From the NCBI GenBank assembly GCA_030447525.1, contig JAUJOR010000002.1:95931-159930 (forward strand): a DNA stretch of 64,000 nucleotides. Direction: 5' to 3'. Numbering within the stretch: position 1 is the stretch's first letter; each line of letters opens with the position of its first letter. The notes beneath the pieces are model-generated. The model did not search any database. It was given only the letters and a program-made list of their open reading frames with translations, and had not been told where the DNA came from. This stretch comes from Chloroflexota bacterium. Lineage in GTDB: Bacteria; Chloroflexota; UBA11872; UBA12225. A program made the translations under genes and the position numbers. Below, in pieces: positions 1-9,528 of this stretch.

Positions 1-298
1 CAAACGTAGCCAGTCCGCCGCGGGCGGCGAAGTAGTCGGCAAACGGGTCACCCGGCGCACCGAGGCGAAAACCCGTCTCGGAGTAGAGCCGGCCAGCCCC
101 GGGCAGACTCTGGCTCGGCGGGTACGGGAGCGGCGAGCCGGCAGTAGGCAGGGGCCAGAGTAGCCCGGCCAGCATCAAGGCGCACGCCGGCAGGAAGACG
201 AGGATTCGGCGCCGGGCGCCACGCCCCGGCCGCGCGGGCAGACCAGGCTGGATGCCGGCCAGTACCCAGTGAGCCAGCCTACTGAGTGCCACAGCCAT
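1..298 (-). CDS. Secreted protein, N-terminal part (cut by window edge)
   Basis: An open frame on the minus strand runs from an ATG at 298 off the left edge (99 codons seen). The N-terminus has an Arg-rich stretch followed by a hydrophobic helix (about residues 31-50, around ILVFLPACALMLAGLLW), read as a signal peptide or membrane anchor. After it comes a Pro-rich linker and the motif YSETGFRLG...FADYFAARGGLATF. That motif resembles the short repeat (ETGF, then a DYW/Y..xGGL..FGYP stretch) common in secreted Chloroflexota proteins of unknown role, so the protein is probably exported. Function unknown; the C-terminal domain that would define it lies outside the window. Confidence 0.7.
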   Translation of the reverse strand, partial: MAVALSRLAHWVLAGIQPGLPARPGRGARRRILVFLPACALMLAGLLWPLPTAGSPLPYPPSQSLPGAGRLYSETGFRLGAPGDPFADYFAARGGLATF

Positions 299-348
299 CA
301 CCCCGCACTCCACCCCCGGCAAGCCTGGCCATGCCCGTACTCCCCCTC

Positions 349-388
349 CGTCGCTACGTCGCTTCGTCGCTACGTCGCTACGTCGCTT
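349..388. repeat. Five tandem copies of an 8-bp unit CGTCGCTW
   Basis: The unit CGTCGCTA/CGTCGCTT is repeated five times head to tail with only the last base varying. It sits in the 196-bp space between the divergent secreted-protein gene and the alpha/beta hydrolase gene. Eight is not a multiple of three, so this is a non-coding slippage-prone tract. Confidence 0.85.
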
Positions 389-494
389 CATTGGTGATCA
401 GAGATCGTCATCACCGCATGCTTCTGCACAACGTACGCCGACTCCGTGCCGGCCGACTTCTACGTAGCCCCCTTGGGACCATACCCCACGTGGC

Positions 495-1397
495 ATGTCG
501 CCGGCTGAGCCCCCGCTGGGGCACGACATAGCCGCTACGCTTACTGCTGTGGGCCAGGCAACGCCAGACGATGGGGACGACGTCAGCTCGGTACAGTCTG
601 CCGCGGCGGGCGCCGCGGCGCTTGTGGGGCAGACGGGGGCGGCCACCGATGCCGCCCCGGTGCGGCGCGTCCTCTACTGTATCTCCGGCGCCTGGACGGA
701 CGCCTGGTACGACGATCCCGGCTGCTGGTCGCAGTGGTGCTGCGCCTTTCTGGGGTGGACGTCGCCGGCATGGGAAACGTTCTACGCTCGCTGGCAGACG
801 GCCTCTTCATCCCGGCGCGAGCGCCTGATGGCCACTACCGGTCTGCGCTTCTTCGACTGGGCCCGCGTCCCTGGGGGCTCAACGCGTGGCTCCAGCCGCG
901 CCGCTGCCATTGCTATCGCCGAGGATCTGGCGGCCCTACCCGACGGGGCCGACGTCACCCTCCTGGGTCATAGCAAGGGGGGCCATGCCGTCAAGCACCT
1001 GCTGGCCATGGGCTGGGGGCGCGGCCGCCCCGGCGAGGGCGGTGGCGGGCGCGTGGGGCGGGCGGTGCTCATCGATGCCCCGCTAGACTGGGTGCGGGAG
1101 ATGGCCTGCCGGCTGATGGGCCTGGGGATAGCGCCGTGCCGGCTTGACCCGCAGGCCAGTACCGTCCCCTGCGTCACGATCAACAATTGGCTGGATCCTT
1201 CCGGCGGCCGGCTGCCGGGGGTCCGCAACTACCAAACGCTGGTGTGGCAGGATTACCTGTACCCTTTCCCGCCGCACGGTATGAAAGGGTTCCTCGCCGA
1301 ACGCGTCCTGGGGGACCTCGGGGCCCTGCCCGCTGGTGAGACGATGGGCATTCAGCCCCGGGGCATCCAGCGCCAGGATCTGCCGCACCGGGCATAG
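495..1397 (+). CDS. Alpha/beta-hydrolase-like protein
   Basis: A 300-residue protein with the nucleophile-elbow motif LLGHSKGG at about residues 155-162, preceded by a strand (ADVTLLG) and followed by a helix, as in alpha/beta hydrolases that use the serine of GHSxGG. The core appears to start at VRRVLYCISGAW (about residue 56). The first 55 residues are Ala/Asp-rich and may be an overlong N-terminus, since the ATG at 495 has no clear ribosome-binding site. No signal peptide is evident, so it is probably cytoplasmic. The M20 peptidase gene begins 11 bp downstream, so the two are probably co-transcribed. Substrate unknown. Confidence 0.65.
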   Translation: MSPAEPPLGHDIAATLTAVGQATPDDGDDVSSVQSAAAGAAALVGQTGAATDAAPVRRVLYCISGAWTDAWYDDPGCWSQWCCAFLGWTSPAWETFYARWQTASSSRRERLMATTGLRFFDWARVPGGSTRGSSRAAAIAIAEDLAALPDGADVTLLGHSKGGHAVKHLLAMGWGRGRPGEGGGGRVGRAVLIDAPLDWVREMACRLMGLGIAPCRLDPQASTVPCVTINNWLDPSGGRLPGVRNYQTLVWQDYLYPFPPHGMKGFLAERVLGDLGALPAGETMGIQPRGIQRQDLPHRA

Positions 1398-1408
1398 GGG
1401 GCACGAAC

Positions 1409-2860
1409 GTGGACCAGGCGGCGCCGGCGGCAGGTGCTGTGCCGCCAGGGCTAGATCGACTGCTGGACGATGTAGACGCGGCGCAACAGGAGCTGGCCGA
1501 GCTTTTGGCGGCCCTGGTGCGCTTCCCCACCGTCAACTTTGGCGCCGGCCATCCCGGACGGGATGCTGTGCCTAACGGCAACGAGACCCCCTGCGCCAGC
1601 TACCTCCGCGACCGGCTGCTGGCCGAGGGCGTCCCGGCGGCGGTGCACGAGTCCGCCCCGAGTCGAGGCAACCTTATCGCCAGGTTATCCGCAGCTGGCC
1701 GTCCACAATGGCCGCCGGACCGGCCCCTGTCCTCTCCCAGCCTGCTGTTCATGGCGCACCTGGACGTCGTCCCGGTCGAGGATCCCGAGCGCTGGCCTTA
1801 TCCGCCCTTCGAAGGGCGGATCGCCAACGGGCTGGTCCACGGCCGGGGGAGTCACGACGCCAAGTCGTTGGCGGCCTGCGAGGCCCTGGTGTTGCTCCTC
1901 CTGCGGCGCCGGGGGGTACGCCTGGGTGGCGACCTGGCCTTTCTGGCGACGGCCGACGAAGAGTCAGGCGGTCGTTTCGGCGCCGGGTGGCTGGCTACCC
2001 ACCCGGCGCTGGCCCCTCAGGTGCGTGCCGACGTCGCCCTCAACGAAGGGGGCGGCGGGGCCGTACGCTCCCCCGCCGGCCTGTCCTACGGGTTTGCCAC
2101 CGGCGAGAAGGGGCGGCTGGAGGTGCACATCCGCGTGGCCGGGAAGTCAGGACATGCCTCGGGGCCATGGCGGGCGGAGAATGCTCTGGAGCGCGCCGGG
2201 ATCGTCCTGGAGCGCCTGCGCTCCTACCGGCCCCTGCTGGACACCTCGCATCCCCTGTTCGCCACCCTCCCTGAACGCTTTGGCTTGCCGGCCAGATTGA
2301 CCCCCGAGACCCTGCCGGGAGCAATTGAGTGGCTGCAGGGGGACCATGAGGCGGTGGCAGATGCCATGCGCGCGGCTTCGCGCCTGACGCTGGTGCCAAC
2401 GATGCTCCACGCCGGGATCAAGTCCAACTCCATCCCCGCCGCCTGTACCGTCATCTGCGACTCGCGCACCCTGCCACACCAGGACGCGGCCTACGTGCGG
2501 GGGGAACTGGCCGGGCTGCTGGGCGATCTCCCCTGGGTGGAGGTGGAGGTTGAGACAACCGCCGTGTCCAACGCCTCGCCATACGATCATCCCTTCCGCG
2601 AGACCTGCCAGCGGGCCTTACGCCTTGCGACCGGGCGCGACGACGTCAACCTCGTGCCGGCCCTCTGCGCCGGTTTCACCGACTCCCGCTTCTTACGTCC
2701 CCTGGGAGTGGCGGTGTACGACTTCATGCCCCTCCACCCGACGGCGGAGGCTCGGGACACCGGCGTCCACGGCACCAACGAGCGCATCGAGATCGAAGGG
2801 TTGGTCGCGCGGGCACGGTTCCTCATGGCCGCCGCCTGCCTGCACCTGGGGGCAGGCTGA
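1409..2860 (+). CDS. M20 family metallopeptidase (ArgE/DapE/CPG2-like)
   Basis: A 483-residue zinc amidohydrolase of the M20 family, which cleaves acylated amino acids or small peptides. The metal-site motifs are in order: MAHLDVVPV (His ligand and catalytic Asp), RGSHDAKS (bridging Asp), ADEESGG (catalytic Glu and Glu ligand), a VALNEGG segment and, near the C-terminus, the His of FMPLHPTAEARDTGVHGTNE. The dimerisation insert lies in between. The GTG start at 1409 follows a G-rich Shine-Dalgarno stretch and lies 11 bp after the upstream hydrolase stop, which suggests an operon. The length is normal for the family; the exact substrate cannot be told. Confidence 0.9.
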   Translation: MDQAAPAAGAVPPGLDRLLDDVDAAQQELAELLAALVRFPTVNFGAGHPGRDAVPNGNETPCASYLRDRLLAEGVPAAVHESAPSRGNLIARLSAAGRPQWPPDRPLSSPSLLFMAHLDVVPVEDPERWPYPPFEGRIANGLVHGRGSHDAKSLAACEALVLLLLRRRGVRLGGDLAFLATADEESGGRFGAGWLATHPALAPQVRADVALNEGGGGAVRSPAGLSYGFATGEKGRLEVHIRVAGKSGHASGPWRAENALERAGIVLERLRSYRPLLDTSHPLFATLPERFGLPARLTPETLPGAIEWLQGDHEAVADAMRAASRLTLVPTMLHAGIKSNSIPAACTVICDSRTLPHQDAAYVRGELAGLLGDLPWVEVEVETTAVSNASPYDHPFRETCQRALRLATGRDDVNLVPALCAGFTDSRFLRPLGVAVYDFMPLHPTAEARDTGVHGTNERIEIEGLVARARFLMAAACLHLGAG

Positions 2861-3021
2861 GCCGGCCATGTGGGCCAGCCGCGGGCCATGACGTCCGGCG
2901 GCACGTTACGGTCAAGAAGAGGGACACAGGGCCGGCGGATGGACGAGAGCGTCGGCGCCGCGGGGTCTGGGGACAACCGCGGCCGACGAGGTGGGGCGGC
3001 GCCTGGGAAGAGGGAGCGGCT

Positions 3022-3432
3022 GTGGCTGAGTCCAACGTGACCGTGGGAGACCCAGTCCTGGATCGTGCGCGCAAGCTGGTAGCCCTCGATCGAGCCTTGA
3101 TGGAGATCGGGCAGCCGGGGGTGTTGGAGCGTTCCCCGAACGAGCTGGCGTCGCTCGAGACGCACCTCTTCGGACCCCCGCTGCCCGGCGCCGGTGCGCC
3201 TGGAGACTCCCACGCGGCGGGCGACGCTCGCGACCAGGGCGCAGCTGCCGCCGGCGGCGTGGATGGCCTGTCCCCCGGCGGGCCTGAGGCCGGCGGGGCA
3301 GCGACGGCCGCTAAGCCAGCCTTGCGCCTGCTGCAGGGCGCGCCGGGCGTGGCATTGCCGGTCGACCACGGGAAACGCCAGGCCCTGCGCTCGCAGCTCC
3401 GGGTCATCCAGGGCGGCCGGCGAGCCCTCTGA
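3022..3432 (+). CDS. Hypothetical protein
   Basis: A 136-residue protein I do not recognise. The first 45 residues look like real folded protein (VLDRARKLVALDRALMEIG, then a helical stretch ending SLETHLFG). The middle is a Gly/Ala/Pro-rich low-complexity linker, and the end is basic (KRQALRSQLRVIQGGRRAL). GTG at 3022 has an AGAGGGAG ribosome-binding site at good spacing, the main reason for calling it. Longer frames exist on the opposite strand but are Arg/Pro-rich in the manner of antisense frames. It sits between the M20 peptidase and the isomerase on the same strand. Confidence 0.5.
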   Translation: MAESNVTVGDPVLDRARKLVALDRALMEIGQPGVLERSPNELASLETHLFGPPLPGAGAPGDSHAAGDARDQGAAAAGGVDGLSPGGPEAGGAATAAKPALRLLQGAPGVALPVDHGKRQALRSQLRVIQGGRRAL

Positions 3433-3629
3433 TCCAAAGCCGGGCCCCCTGGCCCGGCGGGGTTGCCGGTTGACAAGGGGCGCCTGCGAGCGCAACAGTG
3501 TCCCGGGGGAGAGCTCCGAGCCGGGCGGTGCAGGACGTACACCCCCGCTGCGTCTTACCGGGCTGGCCGGCAGGCCATCCTCCCCCCCGGCCACGCGGTC
3601 TGCAGGGGCATCACTGGAGAGAGATGGGC

Positions 3630-4547
3630 ATGAAGATCAGCTACGCGTTCAGGCGCTCGGTGTTCCACCCGTTCCAAGACCCGCGGGGTCCCGGGAACGA
3701 GCTACCACCCAAGGAAGTGCGTCGCAGCTACCTACGCAAGGTGCGCGAGCTGGGGTTTGAAGGTATAGAGGTGGGCCTGCCGTCCGCTCGAGGGGGCGAG
3801 GCGGAGGTACGGGAGCTGCGCCGCGAGCTGGAAGGGGAGGGCGTGCCCTGCGCTGCGGTTCGCGGGGGTGGTGGCTTTACGCTCCCGCGCGTCGCGTCCC
3901 AGAGCCGGGAGCGCGTCCAAGAGGCCATCCGTGCCGCCTCGTGGATCGGCTCCAACCTGATCAACATGACCGTCGGCACGCCGGCGCGCAACCCGCACGG
4001 CCCCGGCACCGGAGTGGGCGAGCGTTTGCCCCAGGGGAGCAGTCGCCTGGCAACCGAGGCGGACTTTGAGGTGACGGCCAGGCACCTGCGCCAGGCCGCC
4101 GCCGTGGCCGCCGACCTGGGCGTGGAGATCTCCATCGAGATGCACCAGCACTCCATCGCCGATAACTCCTGGAGCTGCCTGCACTTGCTGGAGCTGATTG
4201 ATCGGCCTAACGTGGGGGTCAACCCTGACCTCGGGAACCTGTACTGGAACTACGAGGTGCCCGAGGAAACCAACGAGGCGTGCATCGCCGCCCTGGCCCC
4301 CAGGGCCAAGTACTGGCACTGCAAGCAGCTCCAGCGCCTGCACATCCCCGATCTCCAGAAGTCTTACTTCTTGAAGGTGCCGCTCCCGGACGGGGAGATT
4401 GACTACCGCTTTGCCATCACCGCGATGGTCGAAGCCGGGTATCCCGGCTACCTGGCCATCGAAGGCGTGCGCGAAGGCGACCAGCTCTATGGGGACGGCC
4501 GCAGTGTGGCCTATTGCCGCCAGCTCCTCCGAGAGCTCGGCCAGTGA
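3630..4547 (+). CDS. Sugar-phosphate isomerase/epimerase (xylose-isomerase-like TIM barrel)
   Basis: A 305-residue protein of the AP-endonuclease-2/xylose-isomerase-like barrel superfamily. Visible landmarks are the first strand ISYAFRRS, the LGFEGIEVGLPS strand, GVEISIEMHQHS with a metal-type Glu, the VNPDLGN strand, AKYWHCKQLQ and GYLAIEGVREGD near the C-terminus. Such proteins isomerise or epimerise sugars or polyols using a divalent metal; the substrate is unknown. The ATG at 3630 was preferred to the ATG at 3624 because GGAGAG at 3616-3621 is 8 bp upstream of it. The MFS transporter gene follows on the same strand after about 160 bp, consistent with uptake and metabolism of one substrate. 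Confidence 0.82.
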   Translation: MKISYAFRRSVFHPFQDPRGPGNELPPKEVRRSYLRKVRELGFEGIEVGLPSARGGEAEVRELRRELEGEGVPCAAVRGGGGFTLPRVASQSRERVQEAIRAASWIGSNLINMTVGTPARNPHGPGTGVGERLPQGSSRLATEADFEVTARHLRQAAAVAADLGVEISIEMHQHSIADNSWSCLHLLELIDRPNVGVNPDLGNLYWNYEVPEETNEACIAALAPRAKYWHCKQLQRLHIPDLQKSYFLKVPLPDGEIDYRFAITAMVEAGYPGYLAIEGVREGDQLYGDGRSVAYCRQLLRELGQ

Positions 4548-4711
4548 CGGGCCCTCCGGTGTCCGGGCCCAGGGCACGTGCCGCGGGGATTGCCACTGTC
4601 ACGGCTGGTGTTGCTGGGGAGAGGGTCGTCCTACGTGCCGGCTGATCCGAGCCCGCGGCCGGAGGCCGGCCAGTCCCGCGTAGCGCCCTCCTGGCGCCTG
4701 ACTCTGGCAGG

Positions 4712-5986
4712 GTGAAGGCGTACTCCCTCCTCTTGCCCGTCTACGTCCCAACCCTGCTCCTGAGCATGGGCCAGGGGATACTCATCCCTACCTTGCCCTT
4801 GTACGCCCAGGAGTTCGGCGTCAACTTCAGCCTGGTATCCCTGGCGGTTGCAGCCGCCGGGCTAGGGACGCTGGTAGGGGACGTCCCTTCCGGCATGATG
4901 CTGGAACGCTTCGGACGCAAGCCGGTGATGGTGGTAGGGACGATCGCCCTGGCCCTGGCCACCCTGGCCCTGGTCTTCCTGCGACACTACCCTGCGCTCG
5001 TCGCCCTCCGCTTCCTGGCCGGGGTGGGGACGGCGATGTGGAACATCTCTCGCATGGCTTACCTGACGGACACCGTCCCGTTGCGCGACCGCGGGAGGGC
5101 CCTTTCCACCTTTGGTGGCGTCTCCCGCATCGGGACGTTCGTCGGCCCGGCCGCCGGCGGGGCGCTCGGCTCCCTGCTGGGGCTGGCCGCTCCGTTCTAT
5201 GCCGCGGCCGGGGCGGCGGCCCTGGCGGCCATCATCTCCATCGTCTTTATTGCCGAATCACGCACCAGCGAGCACGCCGCTCCGGCGGGGCACATGCGTT
5301 GGGTCGTGGTCGGCGGGATCGTGCGTAACCACTGGCGGGAGCTTAGCACCGCCGGGGCAGCCCAGATCTTCGCCCAGATGATCCGCGCCGGCCGCCAGAT
5401 TATCATCCCCCTGTACGGGGCGAACGTCCTGGGCCTCAACGTGGCTCAAATCGGCTCGATCGTCAGCATTTCCAGCGCGATAGACATGTCCCTCTTCATC
5501 CCTGCCGGCATCCTGATGGACAAGCTGGGCCGTAAGTTCGCCTCCGTGCCGTCCTTTCTGGTCATGGCCATTGGTATGGCCATGGTGCCTTTCACCAGCA
5601 GCTATCTCGGGCTGCTCCTGGCCACCTGCGTCATGGGCTTCGGCAACGGGATCGGGTCGGGGACGATGATGACCCTGGGGGCCGACCTGGCGCCGCGTCA
5701 GGCGACGGGGGAGTTTCTGGGTGTCTGGCGCCTTATCGGCGACGTCGGTTCTTCGGGCGGCCCGCTGGTGGTGGGGGGCATTGCCGACGTGGTGGGGCTG
5801 GCGTTCGGGGCATTCAGCCTGGCCGGGATCGGCGTCCTGGCGGCGACAACGCTCCTCCTGTTCGTGCGTGAGACGCTCCAGCAGCCCCTGGTGGGCGCGG
5901 TTCCCCTGTCAGGAGGGCCCCTGTCAGGAGGACCCCTGCCGGGTGGGGGGACGGACGCGGGGGGTAAGGAGGGGGCTCGGGCGTGA
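4712..5986 (+). CDS. MFS transporter
   Basis: A 424-residue inner-membrane protein with about 12 hydrophobic segments and the MFS loop motif between helices 2 and 3 (GMMLERFGRKPVMV), repeated in degenerate form in the second half (GILMDKLGRKFASV). This is the two-fold pattern of the major facilitator superfamily. The first helix begins within about 10 residues of the GTG start. The cytoplasmic tail ends in PLSGGPLSGGPLPGGG, encoded by a 15-bp tandem repeat (5903-5947). The isomerase gene upstream suggests a sugar or sugar-derivative substrate; the direction of transport is unknown. Confidence 0.85.
   Translation: MKAYSLLLPVYVPTLLLSMGQGILIPTLPLYAQEFGVNFSLVSLAVAAAGLGTLVGDVPSGMMLERFGRKPVMVVGTIALALATLALVFLRHYPALVALRFLAGVGTAMWNISRMAYLTDTVPLRDRGRALSTFGGVSRIGTFVGPAAGGALGSLLGLAAPFYAAAGAAALAAIISIVFIAESRTSEHAAPAGHMRWVVVGGIVRNHWRELSTAGAAQIFAQMIRAGRQIIIPLYGANVLGLNVAQIGSIVSISSAIDMSLFIPAGILMDKLGRKFASVPSFLVMAIGMAMVPFTSSYLGLLLATCVMGFGNGIGSGTMMTLGADLAPRQATGEFLGVWRLIGDVGSSGGPLVVGGIADVVGLAFGAFSLAGIGVLAATTLLLFVRETLQQPLVGAVPLSGGPLSGGPLPGGGTDAGGKEGARA
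5903..5947 (+). repeat. 15-bp tandem repeat, three copies, inside the MFS gene tail
   Basis: Units 5903-5917 and 5918-5932 differ only at the last base, and 5933-5947 is a diverged third copy. Each adds five residues (PLSGG) to the C-terminal tail of the transporter, so the reading frame is kept. Confidence 0.9.
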
Positions 5987-6171
5987 GGGGGCGCCGGAAG
6001 CGCTGGCCTTGTGGCCGTTGCAGGAGGTATGCCGTCTGGTCTGGCGGCAGGGATGGGCCTCCATCTGGCGCCGCGCATCTCCTAGCAATTGGCCGTGGCG
6101 AGGCAGGCTCGCCGGTACCGTAGGCTGCGCAGTGGAGGGGCGGCTGCCCCGTGGCCTGGCGTACCGCGGCC

Positions 6172-8532
6172 TCACGGCCCGCTGGCACCAGGCATGGTAG
6201 CGCCTGGCAGGGTATACGCCAGCTGTGGCCCGCGGGCGTCCCGCGCCAGGACGGCGTAGGGGCCGATAAAGCGCTCGATGCGGAAGTGCGTGCGGATGTA
6301 CTCCGTCAGTGGGGCGTTATCCCCCGGGCGCACCCAGTAGTGGGCCCCGCCGTCGTCCCAGACGACGTAGCGCACGCCTTCCAGCTGGCGCACCATCTCC
6401 GCCTGCTCGTCCGCGGTGGCCATACCGGCGAAGAGGTGTAGGAAGCGGGTCGCGCTGGGCCGGTCGGCAAGGTAGGCGAACCCAGGGACGGCCGGGTAGG
6501 CAAAGATCGGCTCGCCGGGAGCGGTCTTGATCTGCAAGAGATCGACGACCTCCCCAATGGCCATGCCCTCCCCTTCGGGCAGCCAGACCTGGCCTCCGCC
6601 GGGCAGGGTCAGCGGGGAGCGGGCGACGCGTGCCCCCCTGCCGGCGGCGTGCACCTCGGCGGGGGGTGCAGGGGAGAAGCGCGACCAATCATCCAGCCGC
6701 TGCCACAAGCGGGGGGAGATGGCCACCGCCGGGAGGAGGACGAGGGCCAGGCCCAGGAGGGCGCGAGCCGCCCCGGACTGGCCCAGGGCCGGAGTGGAGC
6801 GGACGGCCCGACGGTAGAGCTCATGCAGTACGTCGGCGCCGGCCACCAGCAGCACCCCGGCCGACCACAGGAGATGGATCTCGTCCATGCGCGGGTACTG
6901 GTTCAGGAATAGGGCGGCCCCGGCGGCCAGGTACCAAAGCTGTAGCGCTGTTCTCTCTCCGCCGGCCCCGACGGTAAGGGCCAGAGAGGCCATGCCCGCC
7001 CAGAAGGCCAGCACCGGGAGGTAGAGGATCAGATCGTCGGTGGGGCGGGCCGTCTGGCCGAAGCCGTCCCAAGCATCTCCGGCGCTGAGAGCCAGCCGTT
7101 GCAGGGCGCCGAGCACGCTCCAAGGCTCCGTCGAGGGAGCAGTGGCAGGCCCTTTCAGCAGGGCCCCGAGGACGAGCGCCAGCAGGGCAGCCAGCAAGAG
7201 CGCGACCCCGCGCCGGCCCCACAGGCCGGTCCTGGCAATGGCCACCAGGATCAGCGGGGGCAGCAGGGCCACCCCCACGAGCCGGGCATGCTCCGTGGTG
7301 AGCGGCTTCATGCCGTAGAAGTAGCCGGTGGGGTCGATGCGGCCGACGAACCCCCCTAGCAGGTCGACGCGGCCGTCTAGCGCCCCCAGGAGGGGCACTA
7401 TCCAGGTGAGCGTTACGGCGCTGAAGCCGAGGAGGACGAGGAGCGGGCGAGCTGCCAGGCCGGCGTCACGCCCCAGGTACAGTCCATGGCCCCCGGCCAT
7501 GGGGATGACGCTCGTCCCGCCGCCGGCGATGGTGTCTGGGTGGGTGCGATAGATGAAGTGGGTGGCGCCGAGAACGGAGAGGGCCGCCAGGGGAAGAACG
7601 TAGAGGGTGGCCACCAGCGGGGAAAGGTACGGGCGCACGATGGCGGCCGCGGTCAGTGGGAGGAGGACGAGGGCGGCCACCTGAACGGCCACGCGGGCGG
7701 CACGGGTCAGCAGCGCGGAAGATCGGGGGCGCAAGGGGAGTTGGGGAAGGGGGCGTGGCGTCCATACCGGGGGCAGGTCACGCTCCGCGACAACCAGGAA
7801 CCACAGGGCAGCGATAAGGCCATAGGCCGCCAGGTTCTGCTTGAATGCAAAGGCGATGCCAAAGGCAGCACCGGCGGCGAGCAGCCATCGCCCCTGGCCG
7901 GTGGCGAGGTACCACGACACGATCAGCACCCCCATGGTGGCCGCCCCTGCCGTGATCCAGCCGGGATGGATCCCCCACATCTCCGGTGCAGTGTCCATGA
8001 CGACGAGCACCGCCGAGGCCAGCGCGGCGAAACCCGGGGCCATCAATCGCCTGGCGGCGGCGTACAGGCCAACAAAGGTGACCGCCCGGGCAACGATCTG
8101 TATCAGGCGGAAGCCCACCAGGTCTGCCCCAACCCACTCCATCAGCCAGGCGTAGAGATAGAAGATGCCCGGGGTATAGGGGGTGGAAAAGTCACGGTAG
8201 GGGAGGCCGCCGAGCTGTACCCGCCGCGCGTGGACCAGGAAGTAGCCTTCTTCCAGCAGATCGAAGCCGTACCAGGCCACGGAGGCGTAGGCGGCGCACA
8301 GTAGGGCCGCGGCCAGGAGCACGACTACCATCTCGCCGGCCAGGTCGGCACGCTCCCTTGGGCGCTGAGCCGCCGGCGAGCCGGCGCTCGACTCTGCGTC
8401 CTGCCCGGGGGTGTCTCTGATGTGGAAGGGGCCGTCAGCGAGCGAGGCGCTCACCGTGCCGGAAGCGAGAGACCGGGACGCCCTATCAGCGTCGGGGTCG
8501 AGCGGCAACGTTGCGGGAGTCGTCTTGGTCAT
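6172..8532 (-). CDS. Large polytopic membrane protein, glycosyltransferase (GT-C/PMT-like) candidate
   Basis: A membrane protein of about 786 residues with many hydrophobic helices. After a Pro/Ala/Asp-rich cytoplasmic lead, the first helix (VVVLLAAALLCAAYASVAWY) is followed by a loop with DLLEEGYFLVHARRVQLGG and DFSTPYTPGIFYLYAW, the acidic periplasmic loop and aromatic pattern of dolichyl-phosphate-mannose-type (GT39/GT-C) glycosyltransferases. Further helices fill the middle and a soluble domain ends the protein (VVWDDGGAHYWVRPGDN). Such enzymes move a sugar from a lipid carrier to an extracytoplasmic acceptor. ATG 8532 was chosen over a TTG at 8601; neither has a good ribosome-binding site. 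It follows the DapA-like gene on the same strand. Confidence 0.65.
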   Translation of the reverse strand: MTKTTPATLPLDPDADRASRSLASGTVSASLADGPFHIRDTPGQDAESSAGSPAAQRPRERADLAGEMVVVLLAAALLCAAYASVAWYGFDLLEEGYFLVHARRVQLGGLPYRDFSTPYTPGIFYLYAWLMEWVGADLVGFRLIQIVARAVTFVGLYAAARRLMAPGFAALASAVLVVMDTAPEMWGIHPGWITAGAATMGVLIVSWYLATGQGRWLLAAGAAFGIAFAFKQNLAAYGLIAALWFLVVAERDLPPVWTPRPLPQLPLRPRSSALLTRAARVAVQVAALVLLPLTAAAIVRPYLSPLVATLYVLPLAALSVLGATHFIYRTHPDTIAGGGTSVIPMAGGHGLYLGRDAGLAARPLLVLLGFSAVTLTWIVPLLGALDGRVDLLGGFVGRIDPTGYFYGMKPLTTEHARLVGVALLPPLILVAIARTGLWGRRGVALLLAALLALVLGALLKGPATAPSTEPWSVLGALQRLALSAGDAWDGFGQTARPTDDLILYLPVLAFWAGMASLALTVGAGGERTALQLWYLAAGAALFLNQYPRMDEIHLLWSAGVLLVAGADVLHELYRRAVRSTPALGQSGAARALLGLALVLLPAVAISPRLWQRLDDWSRFSPAPPAEVHAAGRGARVARSPLTLPGGGQVWLPEGEGMAIGEVVDLLQIKTAPGEPIFAYPAVPGFAYLADRPSATRFLHLFAGMATADEQAEMVRQLEGVRYVVWDDGGAHYWVRPGDNAPLTEYIRTHFRIERFIGPYAVLARDARGPQLAYTLPGATMPGASGP

Positions 8533-8631
8533 CGGCGGGGCGGGAGGTCCAGGTGGGCCTGGAGCAAGAACGTCTCCCGAAGCGGAACGGCCGTCAGGCA
8601 ATCAGCGCCCGGCACGCACCACCCGGCGCTC

Positions 8632-9528
8632 TCAATAGGGCGGCCCCTGCAGGGCCATGATCTCGTCCAGCTCGCGCAGGTCGTGGGCGTCCAGCCGCTG
8701 CCCCTCCGGCGGCCTCAGGTAGGCCCCCTCGATCACCCCCAGGCGGCGCAGCACTTCCTTGGCCCCGATCAGCCCGAACTGGCGCCTCCAGTGCGAGAGG
8801 GGCAAGAAGTGGTTGAAGGCCCGCCGTGCCCCGCTGCGGTCTCCCTGGACGTGCCGGTTGTAGGCGGTGGAGAGGTCGGCGACGCCAATTGAGCCTGGTA
8901 TGGCTCCTATCGCCCCGCGCGACAAGTCGTCCAGCAGATTGGCCCCTCCGGAAAAGATCTCCAACCTGTCTCCGCCGGCCCGGATCAAGGCGGTGACGCG
9001 GTGGCCGGTGTCCGGCGCCTCCTCCTTCACGTACCTAACGTTGGGGCAACGCTGGTGGATCTCAACGATCAGCTCCGGCGGGATGGGCTGGGCCACCTCC
9101 TGCACCATGATGGGGATCTCGCTTCCCTCCCCCAGGGTGAGATAGTGCGCCCGCAGGGCCTCGCCCTGGGCGTCCCCTTGGAGATGTTGCTGCCCCTGGG
9201 GCAGCAGCCCAAAGGCGGCCCGCACGCCGAGACGAGCGCCGTGGCGCACCAGGTCCAGGGAGTCGGCCGTGCTCTCTGCGGTGCACCCCATGATCACGGG
9301 GACGCGCCCGCCTACGCTGTCGAGGCACAGCTCCAGCAGCGCCCGTCGCTCCGCCAGGGTCATCTTGGCAGACTCGCTCGCCCCGCCGGTGGCGGCCAGG
9401 CCGTGGGCCCCGGCGGCGAGAAGGTAGTCCACGATGCGCCGTTGCCCGCGCTCGTCGATCCGGCCGTCGGCGTGGAAAGCCGTATAGATGATGGGAAAGA
9501 TCCCTCGCAGTGGGCCCCCGCTGCTCAT
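8632..9528 (-). CDS. DapA superfamily (N-acetylneuraminate lyase-like) aldolase/dehydratase
   Basis: A 298-residue class-I aldolase-type TIM barrel. The Schiff-base lysine is in YVKEEAP (Lys168), the substrate carboxylate-binding motif appears as GASESAKMT, and IFSGGANLLDDLSRGAIGAIPG matches the end of the barrel. The strand that normally carries the catalytic Tyr (Y133 of E. coli DapA) reads IPIMVQEVAQPIP and has no Tyr, as in relatives acting on 2-keto-3-deoxy sugar acids. It is therefore probably not dihydrodipicolinate synthase. It diverges from the solute-binding protein gene across a shared regulatory region that holds a palindrome. Confidence 0.82.
   Translation of the reverse strand: MSSGGPLRGIFPIIYTAFHADGRIDERGQRRIVDYLLAAGAHGLAATGGASESAKMTLAERRALLELCLDSVGGRVPVIMGCTAESTADSLDLVRHGARLGVRAAFGLLPQGQQHLQGDAQGEALRAHYLTLGEGSEIPIMVQEVAQPIPPELIVEIHQRCPNVRYVKEEAPDTGHRVTALIRAGGDRLEIFSGGANLLDDLSRGAIGAIPGSIGVADLSTAYNRHVQGDRSGARRAFNHFLPLSHWRRQFGLIGAKEVLRRLGVIEGAYLRPPEGQRLDAHDLRELDEIMALQGPPY

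Noticed and set aside
2587..3594. Long minus-strand open frame (335 codons)
   Set aside because: Arg/Pro/Ser-rich, no ribosome-binding site, overlaps the end of the M20 peptidase gene; typical antisense frame of GC-rich DNA. The plus-strand gene at 3022 has a better start.
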